Source: Actinophytocola xanthii | GTDB taxonomy: Bacteria > Actinomycetota > Actinomycetes > Mycobacteriales > Pseudonocardiaceae | Length of the DNA: 55,771 nt | Direction of reading: 5' to 3' | NCBI RefSeq assembly: GCF_001921205.1 | Contig: NZ_MSIE01000071.1 | Location: 1-55,771 of the forward strand | In this document: piece after piece, positions 39,046-47,529 of the stretch | Numbering within the stretch: the stretch's first letter is position 1 | Layout of the letters: each line of letters opens with the position of its first letter | Notes under the pieces: generated by a model | The model's database searches: none | What the model was told of the DNA's origin: nothing | What the model saw: the letters and a program-made list of their open reading frames with translations, nothing else | Position numbers and translations under genes: made by a program

Positions 39046-39963
39046 GTGCGGACCGTTCGAACGGCGCCTGGTCGGGACCGACCGGCCACCTACTCGATGC
39101 TGCCCTCGCCCGGCGAGCTGCCGGTGGGGACCTGGCGGCTGGAGCACGGCTGGACGGCCTCGTTCGAGGAGCACACCCACGACTTCCCCGGCCTGGCGTA
39201 CTTCCAGACCTCCGGCGGGCAGCTGCACACCGGGCGGCGCACGTTCCCGATCGAGGCCGGCGACCTGTTCGTGATCGCTCCTGGCGACGTCGTGGGCCGC
39301 TTCCAGGCCTCGGACCTGGCCGACAACCAGGGCTGGGGCGTGTTCTTCACCGCCGACGCGCTCGGCCCGGACGTCCCCGGGGCCCACCTGGCCTGGCGCA
39401 CCCACCCGCTGCTGTTCCCGTTCGTCCGCGGCGGCGCGATCGGGGCGCTGCGGCTGCGCGTGCCCGAGCCGGACCGGGCCGGATGGGCCACCCGGATCCA
39501 GACCCTGCGCGAGGAGCTGACCGAACGCAGGGACGGCTACCGGGAGGCCGCGCTCGCCCACCTCGTGCTGTTGCTGGTCGGGGTGTCCCGGCTGGCCGCC
39601 GACGTGGTGGACGACCTGCGCGAGAACCGGGAACCGCTGCTCGCCGAGGTGTTCGAGGTGATCGAGCGGCGCTACGCGCGACCACTGTCGCTGCGCGACG
39701 TCGCCGCCGCGGTCAACATCTCACCCGGCCACCTGACCTCGACCGTGCGCCGGCAGACCGGGCGCACGGTCCAGCAGTGGATCACGGAGCGCCGGATGGT
39801 CCAGGCCAGACGGCTGCTCGCCGCGACCGACCTGCCCATCGGCGAAGTCGGCCGGCGGGTGGGCTTCCCGGACCCCGGCTACTTCGCCCGCGCGTTCGGC
39901 AGGACACACGGCATGAGCCCCGCCCGCTGGCGGCAGGCCGGCTCCGACCCGAAGGCACGCTGA
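39046..39963 (+). CDS. AraC-family transcriptional regulator
   Basis: This ~305-aa regulator has an N-terminal cupin-like sensing domain (EEHTHDFPGLAYFQTSGGQL, PIEAGDLFVIAPGDVVG) and a C-terminal double HTH: LSLRDVAAAVNISPGHLTST and LPIGEVGRRVGFPDPGYFARAFGRTHGMSPARWR. The start is uncertain; GTG 39046 gives a sensible N-terminus, while 38995 and 39097 are possible. It is divergent from the methyltransferase and just upstream of the hydrolase genes, either of which may be its target. Confidence 0.9.
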   Translation: MRTVRTAPGRDRPATYSMLPSPGELPVGTWRLEHGWTASFEEHTHDFPGLAYFQTSGGQLHTGRRTFPIEAGDLFVIAPGDVVGRFQASDLADNQGWGVFFTADALGPDVPGAHLAWRTHPLLFPFVRGGAIGALRLRVPEPDRAGWATRIQTLREELTERRDGYREAALAHLVLLLVGVSRLAADVVDDLRENREPLLAEVFEVIERRYARPLSLRDVAAAVNISPGHLTSTVRRQTGRTVQQWITERRMVQARRLLAATDLPIGEVGRRVGFPDPGYFARAFGRTHGMSPARWRQAGSDPKAR

Positions 39964-39976
39964 GGCGGAGGAGATC

Positions 39977-40120
39977 ATGGTGCCGCGGTCTGGGCGTAGG
40001 CTCGCCGCCGGCGCCGAACGGCCGCCCTACGCACGGAAGCGGGAGCTGACCGCGATCATGACCATGCCGATGCCCGACACCCCACTCGCCCGGCTCGCCG
40101 CCGAGGAGCGGGCCGCATGA
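39977..40120 (+). CDS. possible 47-aa small ORF in the hydrolase operon
   Basis: It starts at an ATG (39977) with GGAGG 5 nt upstream, 13 nt after the AraC stop, and ends in a TGA overlapping the hydrolase ATG (ATGA). The peptide is basic at first (PRSGRRLAAGAERPPYARK) and ends TPLARLAAEERAA. No family is recognised. The good ribosome binding site and coupling speak for real translation, perhaps mainly to couple the hydrolase. Confidence 0.4.
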   Translation: MVPRSGRRLAAGAERPPYARKRELTAIMTMPMPDTPLARLAAEERAA

Positions 40121-40971
40121 GGGTCACCTTCGACAGCGACGGCGTCGAGCTGGTCGGGGAGCTGCGAGTGCCGGCAGGCGGGCAGCGCTCTCCCGCGGTC
40201 GCGCTGACCGGCCCGTTCACCGGCGTCAAGGAGCAGGTCGTCGGCGGGTACGCCGAACGGCTGACCGCCGCCGGGTTGGTCACGCTCGCGTTCGACCACC
40301 GCGGCTTCGGGGAGAGCGGAGGCCGCCGCCAGCACGAGGACAGCCAGGGCAAACTCGCCGACCTGCGGGCCGCGATCGGTCTGCTGGCCGGCCGCCCGGA
40401 GGTCGACCCGGCGCGGCTGGGCCTGGTCGGGGTCTGCCTCGGCGGCGGCTACGCGATGCGTGCCGCCGCGACCGACGCCCGGGTGCGCGCGGTCGCCGGG
40501 ATCGCCGGTGCCTACAACAGCCCGGTGCAATTCGCCGAGGGGATGGGGATCGACAGCTACCGGGCCGCCCTCGGCGGCATGCTCGACCGCTACGACGAGC
40601 TGCTGCCGGCGGTGTCGGCCGACGGCGAGGCGGCGATGCCGGGCGAGGAGCCCTACGCCTACTACGGCACGGACCGCTCGGCCTCCCCGCACTGGCGCAA
40701 CGAGGTGACCCGCGGCTCGCTGCACGCGTTGATGACCTTCGACGCCCTCGGCGCGGCCGAGCTGCTCGCCGCGACACCGCTACTGGTCGTCCACGGGGTC
40801 GAGGACGCCTACTGCGCGCCGAACCTCGCTCGCGAGCTGTACGAGCGGACTCCCGGCATGAAGGAGATCCGCTGGCTGGACACGAAGGTCCACATCGACC
40901 TCTACGACGCCGAGCCGTACGTCGGCGAGGCGGTCGACGCGACGGCGGACTTCCTGCACCGGCACCTCTGA
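40117..40971 (+). CDS. alpha/beta hydrolase with Cys nucleophile motif (DLH-like)
   Basis: This 284-aa cytoplasmic hydrolase opens VTFDSDGVELVGELRVPAG and contains FDHRGFGESGG, the nucleophile elbow LVGVCLGGGYAM and a late LLVVHGVEDAYC with the acid. The elbow is G-V-C-L-G, so the nucleophile would be Cys, as in dienelactone hydrolase, rather than Ser. The catalytic His is probably in the KVHIDLYD segment near the C-terminus. The reaction may be ester, lactone or thioester cleavage. The start overlaps the small upstream ORF by 4 nt. Confidence 0.88.
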   Translation: MRVTFDSDGVELVGELRVPAGGQRSPAVALTGPFTGVKEQVVGGYAERLTAAGLVTLAFDHRGFGESGGRRQHEDSQGKLADLRAAIGLLAGRPEVDPARLGLVGVCLGGGYAMRAAATDARVRAVAGIAGAYNSPVQFAEGMGIDSYRAALGGMLDRYDELLPAVSADGEAAMPGEEPYAYYGTDRSASPHWRNEVTRGSLHALMTFDALGAAELLAATPLLVVHGVEDAYCAPNLARELYERTPGMKEIRWLDTKVHIDLYDAEPYVGEAVDATADFLHRHL

Positions 40972-41013
40972 CGGACCCGGGACCGGCGACCGGGCGGCTC
41001 CTATGATCGGCGG

Positions 41014-41748
41014 GTGCGCAGACGAACGCCCGATGTGCCCTACGCGGCCGGGGTCGTGCTCGCCGGCGGGTCGGGGACCAGGATGGGCGCCGGGATGAAC
41101 AAGGCGTACCTGCCGCTGGCCGGCCGGCGGCTGGCGTCGTGGTCGCTGCTGACGTTCGGCCAGGTGCCGGAGGTCGGGGTGCTGGTGCTGGTCGCGCGGC
41201 CCGAGGACGCCGAGCACCTCGACCTGGTGCTCTCCAGCGACCTGCCCGGCACACAGGTCGAGCTCGTCCACGGCGGCGACACCCGGCAGGACTCCGAGCT
41301 GGCGGCGCTGCGCCACCTTTCCGACCGGGTCGACGACGGCACGATCGACGTGATCCTCCTGCACGACGCAGCCCGCCCGCTGGTCAGGCCTGCTCTGGTC
41401 ACGGAGGTGGTCGAGGCGGCCCGCGAGCACGGCGGAGCCGTCCCCGGTCTCCCGGCCGAGGACCTCGTCACGGGCGCGGGCACGACGGTCAGCGGCGCGC
41501 CGCTGGAGGGCGCCGTGCGGGCCCAGACCCCACAGGGCTTTCGCGCCGCCGCGTTGGTCGACGCGTACGAGCAGGCCGCCCGCGAGGGGTTCCTCGGCAC
41601 CGACACGGCCTCGTGCATGGAGCGGTACTCCTCGCTGCCGGTCCGCTGGGTGCGCGGCGACGAGCACAACTTCAAGATCACCTATCCGCACGACCTGACG
41701 GTCGCTGAGCGCCTCCTCGACACCTCCGTGGTGCGGCAGCCCTGGTAG
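41014..41748 (+). CDS. ispD: IspD-like 2-C-methyl-D-erythritol 4-phosphate cytidylyltransferase
   Basis: This 244-aa cytidylyltransferase has the nucleotide-binding AAGVVLAGGSGTRMG loop, a following K in NKAYLPLAG, ILLHDAARPLV (CTP/Mg2+ and substrate contact) and the C-terminal KITYPHDLTVAERLL. These are all diagnostic of IspD, which converts MEP to CDP-ME in the non-mevalonate isoprenoid pathway. IspF does not follow it and the surroundings are accessory, so this may be a second copy or a relative such as a CDP-ribitol-forming enzyme. It starts at a GTG, 42 nt after the hydrolase, and converges with a TetR gene. Confidence 0.85.
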   Translation: MRRRTPDVPYAAGVVLAGGSGTRMGAGMNKAYLPLAGRRLASWSLLTFGQVPEVGVLVLVARPEDAEHLDLVLSSDLPGTQVELVHGGDTRQDSELAALRHLSDRVDDGTIDVILLHDAARPLVRPALVTEVVEAAREHGGAVPGLPAEDLVTGAGTTVSGAPLEGAVRAQTPQGFRAAALVDAYEQAAREGFLGTDTASCMERYSSLPVRWVRGDEHNFKITYPHDLTVAERLLDTSVVRQPW

Positions 41749-41764
41749 GGCGTCCGCGGCCGGC

Positions 41765-42406
41765 TCAGGTGTCCCGGAGGTGGGCCAGGGTGGTGATCAT
41801 GCGGTCGGCGATGTCCGGCGGCCACGGGTAGGCCACGGTCACCGCTCGCTGGTGGGCCAGGCCGTGCAGACCCAGCCAGAGCGCGACGGCGTCCGCGTGC
41901 GGGTCGGTGCCGCCGGCGTGCCCGGCGGTGACGCACTCGCCCAGCGCGTCGGTGAGCAGCCGGATGCAGGTGTCGCCGAGGCTCGCCACGTCGCTCCTGG
42001 TCACCGAGGTGCCCTGCAGGGCGGGCATCCAGACGCCGCCGAACATGGTCCGATACCGCTGCGGGTGGTCCTGGGCGAACCGCAGGTAGGCGTGGCAGAC
42101 GGCGAACAGCCGCCGGCGCGGGTCGTCGTCAGCGGCGTCCAGGGCCGTCCGTAGCTGTGCCTCCAGCTGAGCGAAGGCCTGCTGGACGACGGCCAGCATG
42201 ATGGCGGGCTGGTCCGGGAAGTGCCGGTAGATCGAGGGGGCGGCGATGCCGACCCGGCGGGCGACCGAGCGCAGGGTGATCGCGCCTTCGTCCCCGTTCT
42301 CGTCGAGCAGCTCCACGGCCGCGGCCACGATCTCCTCACGCAGCCTGCCGCCCTCCCCCCGGCGGTTGCGGGGGCGTGCGGGCGGCGCGGCGGGCTCGTT
42401 CACCAT
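41765..42406 (-). CDS. TetR-family transcriptional regulator
   Basis: This 213-aa repressor has an N-terminal HTH (ITLRSVARRVGIAAPSIYRHFPDQPAIM) and a C-terminal TetR_C ligand domain (LFAVCHAYLRFAQDHPQRYR...). It is divergent from a quinone-reductase-like gene. The shared 110-nt intergenic region carries an elaborate symmetric repeat that is its probable operator. It would respond to a small electrophile or quinone if it controls the neighbour, which is inference. Confidence 0.92.
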   Translation of the reverse strand: MVNEPAAPPARPRNRRGEGGRLREEIVAAAVELLDENGDEGAITLRSVARRVGIAAPSIYRHFPDQPAIMLAVVQQAFAQLEAQLRTALDAADDDPRRRLFAVCHAYLRFAQDHPQRYRTMFGGVWMPALQGTSVTRSDVASLGDTCIRLLTDALGECVTAGHAGGTDPHADAVALWLGLHGLAHQRAVTVAYPWPPDIADRMITTLAHLRDT

Positions 42407-42413
42407 GCCGTGA

Positions 42414-42488
42414 GCTTACATGCGAAAACTTATCTGCGTTAGCTCTTGCGCTCCTTATGCTAACGGTCGTAAGTTTACTTCTGTAAGC
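42414..42488. promoter_or_regulatory. 75-bp symmetric operator region with three matched half-sites per arm
   Basis: Two 30-nt arms (42414-42443 and 42459-42488) are inverted copies separated by 15 nt. Reading each arm inward, GCTTACA, AAACTTA and GTTAGC are conserved at identical spacing, with five variable bases between boxes. This is probably a cooperative binding site for the flanking TetR protein covering both divergent promoters. Confidence 0.7.
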
Positions 42489-42516
42489 CAGAAGCGATCG
42501 AAACACGGAGTAGGCC

Positions 42517-43554
42517 ATGAACAGCACTGTTGGCACCCGCACGACGGAGGTCGTGCTGCCGGGCATCGTCGAGCCGAGCGGGCTGCAGATCCGTGAGCGC
42601 GACCTCCCGGCCCCCGCCACCGGTCAGGTGACGCTGCGGATGGACGCCACCGGGGTGTCGTTCGCCGAGCAGCAGATGCGCCGCGGCAAGTACTACGACC
42701 AGCCGACGTTCCCCTTCGTGCCCGGCTACGACGTGGTCGGCACGGTGACGGCGGTCGGCCCGGGCGTGGACACCGCGATGGTCGGGCGCCGGTTCGCCGC
42801 GGTCACCAAGATCGGCGGCTGGGCCAGCCACCTGCTGCTCGACGCCGCGGACCTGGTGGCAGTTCCGGAAGGCGTGTCGGCGGCCGCGGCCGAGACCATC
42901 GGGGTCAACGGGATCACGGCCTGGCAGATGCTGCACCGCACCGCCCGGGTACCCGCCGGCGCGACGATCGTCGTGCTCGGCGCCAACGGCGGAGTCGGCT
43001 CCACGCTCGTCCAACTCGCCCGGCACGCCGGCATCACCGTCATCGGCACGGCGTCACCGCGCCACCACGACGCCGTGCGGGAGCTGGGTGCCGTCCCCGT
43101 CGACTACCGCGACCCTGGCATGTACCAACGGATCCGCGAACTGGCGCCGGACGGGGTGTACGCGGTGTTCGACCACGTCGGCGGGGCGGGGCTCGCCGAG
43201 TCGTGGCGCCTGCTGCACCGGGGTGGGGTGTTGGTGTCCTACGGAACCGCCGCGACCAAGGACGAGGACGGGAACTCGCGGCTGCCGGTGCTGAGGTCGT
43301 TCGCCCTCCTGGCGTTGTGGAACTACCTGCCGAACGGGAAGCGCGCGCACTTCTACAACTTCTGGGCGGGCAGGCGCCGCCTGGACGCCTTCCAGCATCG
43401 CCTGCGGGAGGACCTCACGACCGTGCTGCGACTCCTGTCCGAGGGTGTGCTCACCCCGCAGATCGCAGCCGAGCTCCCCCTCGCCGACGCCGCGAAGGCG
43501 TTGGCACTGGCCGAGTCCCGCACCGTCGCGGGCAAGGTCGTCATCGTTCCGTAG
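42517..43554 (+). CDS. medium-chain dehydrogenase/quinone oxidoreductase
   Basis: This 345-aa MDR-family enzyme has an N-terminal GroES-like domain (EPSGLQIRERDLPAPATGQV, FPFVPGYDVVGTVTAVG). Its NADP-binding motif is VLGANGGVGSTLVQLARHAG, followed by DHVGGAGLAESWRLLHRGG. It lacks the Cys/His zinc ligands of alcohol dehydrogenases, so it is more likely a zinc-independent quinone or enone reductase. It is cytoplasmic. It starts at an ATG 28 nt after the symmetric repeat, is likely repressed by the TetR protein, and is cotranscribed with the next membrane protein gene. Confidence 0.9.
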   Translation: MNSTVGTRTTEVVLPGIVEPSGLQIRERDLPAPATGQVTLRMDATGVSFAEQQMRRGKYYDQPTFPFVPGYDVVGTVTAVGPGVDTAMVGRRFAAVTKIGGWASHLLLDAADLVAVPEGVSAAAAETIGVNGITAWQMLHRTARVPAGATIVVLGANGGVGSTLVQLARHAGITVIGTASPRHHDAVRELGAVPVDYRDPGMYQRIRELAPDGVYAVFDHVGGAGLAESWRLLHRGGVLVSYGTAATKDEDGNSRLPVLRSFALLALWNYLPNGKRAHFYNFWAGRRRLDAFQHRLREDLTTVLRLLSEGVLTPQIAAELPLADAAKALALAESRTVAGKVVIVP

Positions 43555-43585
43555 TCCACTTGCAACAAACGCCGGAGACACCACC

Positions 43586-44182
43586 ATGACCACGATCGCG
43601 CTCCCCGCAACCAGCTCGCCCGCCCGCGCCGGTGAGGTCGACAACCGCGCCGCCTATCTCGGCTTCGGGTCCGCCTACGTGCTCGGGCACGGCTCGACAG
43701 CCCTGTCCCAGAGTTCGCTGCTCGCACTGCCCGGCTGGCTGCCGCCGACGCTGCTCGTCGCCGGTCTGGCCGCCGGCACCGTCTTCGCGACCCTCGCAGC
43801 CGCCCGCGCCCAACGCGGTGCCGACAAGGCGGGCCGGCTCTCCGCCAACCTACTCGGCCTGGCCTGGGTCAGCGCGTTCGCCGCGCTGTTCCTCGCGATC
43901 ACCGGACTCAGCTCCACAATGGACAACCCGGAGCTGTCGACCGTGCTCTGGCCGGCCGGTTCCGGCCTCGTCGTCGGCCTGCTCTACCTCGCCGAGGGCA
44001 CCGTGCGGCGCAACCTGCTGCACTACGGCCTCGGCACGTGGCTCGCCCTGGTCTCCGCGGCCGCGCTGTCGCTCGGCACCCCCGGCCTGTTCTGGCTGTT
44101 GACCGCCGCGGGCGGGGGCGGCTACGCGGTGGCTGTGGTCCTCGAGCACCGCCGCCTGAGCCGGATCGGTCTCAGAAGCTGA
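43586..44182 (+). CDS. small integral membrane protein
   Basis: This 198-aa protein has about six hydrophobic helices (SAYVLGHGSTALSQSSLLAL, LLVAGLAAGTVFATLAAARA, LLGLAWVSAFAALFLAITGL, ...). It starts at an ATG with CCGGAG 7-8 nt upstream and follows the quinone reductase by 31 nt, so it belongs to the TetR-controlled unit. No named family is recognised, and a transport or redox-anchor role is only a guess. The last 11 nt overlap the end of the convergent esterase gene. Confidence 0.78.
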   Translation: MTTIALPATSSPARAGEVDNRAAYLGFGSAYVLGHGSTALSQSSLLALPGWLPPTLLVAGLAAGTVFATLAAARAQRGADKAGRLSANLLGLAWVSAFAALFLAITGLSSTMDNPELSTVLWPAGSGLVVGLLYLAEGTVRRNLLHYGLGTWLALVSAAALSLGTPGLFWLLTAAGGGGYAVAVVLEHRRLSRIGLRS

Positions 44183-44990
44183 GGAAGAAGTTGGTGACCC
44201 CGGGGCCGGTCCAGCTGGGCCAGGTGTGCCCGCCGGTGTGCTGGCACCAGAGCACCGGCACGACGGCACCCGGGTAGCGGACACACGGTGCGGGAGCGGT
44301 GGGCGTCGGCGCCGCTCCCGTGTTGCCGTTGCGGGCGAGCCAGTAGTCCCGGGTGAACTGGCCGGAGCGCAGCGGCACGACGGTGTCGGCGGCGCCGTGC
44401 ACGATCATGGCCGCCGGGCCCCGGGTCGTCGTCCCGGTGCAGCGGGAGCCCTGGGGGCCGCCGCCGGCGACCGGCGCGATGGCGCGCAGCATGCCCGGAC
44501 GCAGGCAGGCCAGGGCGTTGACCATGAAGGCCCCGTTGCTCTTGCCGGTCGCGAACACCCGGGTGCTGTCGACACAGTGCTTGTTGCGGAGATCGGCCAG
44601 GAGGGCGTCGAAGTAGGGCAGGTCGACGCCGGCGGGGTCGACGTTCCACCCGACGCCGCCGGCCTCCGGCCAGTACGGCGCCTGCGCGTAGACGTAGATC
44701 GCCGGGCGCTGGCCGCCCAGCCCCATGTACCGCTGGGCGTTCTGCGCGGTGTCGCTGCCGCCGTGCAGGGCCATGATCACCGGCGTCGGCGTACCGGCGA
44801 CGACACCGGTCGGCACCACGAGCAGGTAGCTGCGGCTGGCGGCGCCCACCGCGATCGTCTGGGTCGTGCTTCCCGGAGTGACCGTCCGCCCGCAGCCGGG
44901 GGCGGTGGTCGCGGTGCTGGCCTGGGCCACCGGGGAGACCGCGATGAGGGCGGCCAAGCAGAGCAGGGACACAACGAGGCGACGTGGCAT
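44172..44990 (-). CDS. secreted PHB-depolymerase/feruloyl-esterase-like hydrolase
   Basis: This 272-aa precursor starts at an ATG (44990) and has a Sec signal peptide (PRRLVVSLLCLAALIAVSPV, cleavage near A-Q-A). The mature enzyme has YLLVVPTGVVAGTPTPVIMALHGG, the nucleophile elbow GKSNGAFM (G-x-S-x-G), MIVHGAADTVVPL with the acid Asp, and GGHTWPSW with the catalytic His. This matches the LpqC/PHB-depolymerase esterase family that cleaves polyester or feruloyl-sugar esters outside the cell. Its 3' end overlaps the membrane protein gene by 11 nt on the opposite strand. Confidence 0.9.
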   Translation of the reverse strand: MPRRLVVSLLCLAALIAVSPVAQASTATTAPGCGRTVTPGSTTQTIAVGAASRSYLLVVPTGVVAGTPTPVIMALHGGSDTAQNAQRYMGLGGQRPAIYVYAQAPYWPEAGGVGWNVDPAGVDLPYFDALLADLRNKHCVDSTRVFATGKSNGAFMVNALACLRPGMLRAIAPVAGGGPQGSRCTGTTTRGPAAMIVHGAADTVVPLRSGQFTRDYWLARNGNTGAAPTPTAPAPCVRYPGAVVPVLWCQHTGGHTWPSWTGPGVTNFFLSF

Positions 44991-45088
44991 GGCAAACCGG
45001 TCGGCACCGCACCGACGCGCCTGACCACATGCGACGAACGTCACTCGGGCCGCGGACGTTGCCCGGCGAGCCGGGAGGCGGGAACGGC

Positions 45089-45745
45089 CTAGGGAGTGAC
45101 GAGCCCGGTCCGGAAAGCGATCACGACCAACTGTGCGCGGTCGCGGGCGCCGAGCTTCACCATGGCACGGCTGACATGGGTGCGGGCGGTGGCCGGGCTG
45201 AGGAACAGCTCCGCGCCGATCTCGGCGTTGCTCATGCCCTTCCCCACCAGGGCCAGCACCTCGCGCTCCCGCTGGGTGAGGACCGCGAGGCGCTGCTCGG
45301 CGGCCTTGTCGGCCGCCCGTCGCGCGGTGAACTGGCCGATGAGCCGGCGGGTGACGCGCGGGGCGAGCAGGGCCTCGCCGGCCGCGACGACGCGGATGGC
45401 GTGCAGGAGCTCGGCCGGGCCGGCGTCCTTGAGCAGGAAGCCGCTCGCGCCAGCCGCCAGCGCCTCGAAGACGTAGGCGTCGGTGTCGTAGGTGGTGAGG
45501 ATGAGGACGCGGACCTGGTCGAGCCCGTTGGTCGCGGCGATCCGCCTGGTGGCCTCGATGCCGTCCAGCCTCGGCATGCGGATGTCCATCAGCACGACGT
45601 CCGGGCGGGTCGTGCGGGCCAGCTCCACGGCCTCGGCGCCGGTGGTCGCCTCCCCCACCACGACGAGGTCGTCCTCGGTGTCGAGCAGCAGCCGGAAACC
45701 CGACCGCACCAGCTGTTCGTCGTCGGCGAGCAGCACCCGGATCAT
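45089..45745 (-). CDS. LuxR/NarL-family response regulator
   Basis: This 218-aa regulator has a receiver domain opening MIRVLLADDEQLVRSGFRLL, phospho-acceptor D54 in VVLMDIRMPRLDG, a conserved T in LTTYDTD and K in FLLKD. Its C-terminal LuxR HTH reads LTQREREVLALVGKGMSNAE and ATARTHVSRAMVKLGARDRA. It overlaps the sensor kinase gene by 4 nt, so the pair is coupled. Targets are not visible; the esterase gene immediately downstream on the same strand is a candidate. Confidence 0.95.
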   Translation of the reverse strand: MIRVLLADDEQLVRSGFRLLLDTEDDLVVVGEATTGAEAVELARTTRPDVVLMDIRMPRLDGIEATRRIAATNGLDQVRVLILTTYDTDAYVFEALAAGASGFLLKDAGPAELLHAIRVVAAGEALLAPRVTRRLIGQFTARRAADKAAEQRLAVLTQREREVLALVGKGMSNAEIGAELFLSPATARTHVSRAMVKLGARDRAQLVVIAFRTGLVTP

Positions 45746-46956
45746 CCGCTCACCGTCCCGATCGGAGCCAACGGCAGCCGTGCGGTGACGGCGAAGCCGC
45801 CGTCCGGAAGCGGCCCGGCGTCGAGCTCGCCACCCAGGAGCTGGCACCGTTCACGCATTCCGAGGATGCCCCGGCCAGCGGGCCCGGTCTCCACGCGGGT
45901 GCCCGATCGCCGGCCCTCGTCCCGGACCCGGACCTCCGCGGTGTCCGCCCCGAAGTCCAGCTCGACGCGCACGCGGGTCGGTCCGACGTGGCGGATCACG
46001 TTGGTGATCGATTCCTGCAGGATCCGGTACACGGCGCTGCCCACCGCGCCGGGAACCGGGTGCGGTGGGCTGGTGGTCACGAGGTCGACCTCGAGCCCGG
46101 CCTCTCGGGCCTGGGCGGTGAGCTCGTCGAGCTGCCCGAGGCCGGGGTACGGGGCGGTCTGGTCGCCGTCGTCGCCGTCCTCGCGGAGAACACCGAGGAT
46201 GGCCCGCATCTCCCGCAGCGCGTGGGAGCTGGTCCGCTCGATGGCCTCGAGGGTCTCGCGCGCCCGGTCGGGTCGCTTGTCGAGCACGTGCGCGGTGACG
46301 CCGGACTGGACATTGATGATCGCGATGGCGTGCGCGACGGTGTCGTGGACCTCGCGCGCGATCCGCAGCCGTTCCTCGTCGACCCGCGCCCGGGCCTCCT
46401 CCTCGCGGCTCCGCTCCGCCAGCTCCGCCCGGGCCAGAGCCTCCGCGGCCACGACCCTCCTCGACCGCACGCTCTCGCCGAGGGCGGCGCTCATGACGGA
46501 GGCACCGATCCGGAAGAACACCCAGCCGATCGCCGCCGGCGGCTCGACGTCGGCGGCGGCGACCAGCCAGCACGCCGCCAGGACCGCGATCCCGGCACCG
46601 GCCGTCACCAGCGAACGGCGTCCGTCGCCGAGGGCGGTGAGCGTGTAGGTCGCCACGAACAGCCCGAGCCAGCCGGGTCCGTCCGGAAAGCCGAGCAGGT
46701 AGTAGGCCAGGCTCGCGAGCGCGGTCACGGCGAACACCGCCACCGGCCGGCGGCGCCGCACGACCAGGGCCAGTCCGCTGAGGACCAGCAGGGCATAGCC
46801 CAGCTGCCCGAGGTCGGACAGGTGGCGCGCCGCCGGTTCCGGCGCCCCCGCGTTGCGCACGACGGTGCCCTGGACCTGCATCACCGTGACGAACAGCGCA
46901 AGCAGCACGTCCTGCGCCCGTGCGGGCAGGTAGAACACCGTCAGGCGGTCCTGCAT
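45742..46956 (-). CDS. NarL-type sensor histidine kinase
   Basis: This 404-aa membrane kinase has about five N-terminal hydrophobic helices, a DUF7134-like membrane module ending RIGASVMSAALGESVRSRRV, and a coiled linker. HisKA_3 holds REVHDTVAHAIAI (phospho-His H204). The HATPase has QESITNVIRH and DEGRRSG, then GRGILGMRERCQLLGG. The second glycine box of the HATPase is unusually short and lacks the usual DxGxG (DEGRR). The start is at an ATG (46956); the frame continues upstream without coding character. It is coupled by ATGA to its regulator. Confidence 0.93.
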   Translation of the reverse strand: MQDRLTVFYLPARAQDVLLALFVTVMQVQGTVVRNAGAPEPAARHLSDLGQLGYALLVLSGLALVVRRRRPVAVFAVTALASLAYYLLGFPDGPGWLGLFVATYTLTALGDGRRSLVTAGAGIAVLAACWLVAAADVEPPAAIGWVFFRIGASVMSAALGESVRSRRVVAAEALARAELAERSREEEARARVDEERLRIAREVHDTVAHAIAIINVQSGVTAHVLDKRPDRARETLEAIERTSSHALREMRAILGVLREDGDDGDQTAPYPGLGQLDELTAQAREAGLEVDLVTTSPPHPVPGAVGSAVYRILQESITNVIRHVGPTRVRVELDFGADTAEVRVRDEGRRSGTRVETGPAGRGILGMRERCQLLGGELDAGPLPDGGFAVTARLPLAPIGTVSG

Positions 46957-47123
46957 GGCGCGATCATAGGGTTCCCGCCCGCCCGGACGCCTACGTCGAG
47001 GAGCGCGGTCCGCGGCGGGCCGGCTACGTCGAGACGCGTATCCGGTCCCGCTCGTCGGGCGAGGACGGGCGACCGCGCCGGTGCCTAGGTTTCCGGTACC
47101 TGTCACCCGTCGAAGGAGTCACG

Positions 47124-47471
47124 ATGTCCCTCCCGCACCTGCTCTCCGCACCTGTCTCCATCACCGTCGCCGCCGGCTACGAGCTCGGCCACGGGCGGCT
47201 CGTGCCCACGGTGGCCCTCGTGGTCGGGCTGGCCGGCGTGGTCCTCGGGGTGCTCGCGGTTCGCTCCGCCCGCCGCGACGGCGCCGTCGGCGCGCTGGTC
47301 GCGGGGCTGGTCGGCGTGGTCGTCGGCGGGCTGCACGGGGTCAACGCGGCCGGAGGCCTCGGTACCGGCAACGGCCTGGCCGGCGCCGTCATGGCCGTGG
47401 TGCTGGGGCTCGTCGGACTGGTCCTCGGCGGGATCGGCCTGGCCCGCTCCCGCCTCACCCGCGAGCGTTGA
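47124..47471 (+). CDS. DUF6223-like small membrane protein
   Basis: This 115-aa protein has three glycine-rich hydrophobic helices (VPTVALVVGLAGVVLGVLAV, VGALVAGLVGVVVGGLHGVN, AVMAVVLGLVGLVLGGIGLA) and a GTGNG loop, ending in a basic ARSRLTRER. This fits small actinobacterial membrane proteins labelled DUF6223, by recollection of the pattern. The ATG is preceded by GAAGGAG. Function unknown. Confidence 0.8.
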   Translation: MSLPHLLSAPVSITVAAGYELGHGRLVPTVALVVGLAGVVLGVLAVRSARRDGAVGALVAGLVGVVVGGLHGVNAAGGLGTGNGLAGAVMAVVLGLVGLVLGGIGLARSRLTRER

Positions 47472-47529
47472 CCGGCGACGACCAGGTCGACGGCCTCCAT
47501 CGGGACACCGCTGTTCGTATCATGTCGCG

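Noticed and set aside
36159-40049. 1296-codon plus-strand open frame
   Set aside because: It crosses genes on both strands in a shadow phase and is rich in Arg/Pro/Gly/Ala without any domain, which is typical of GC-rich non-coding phases.
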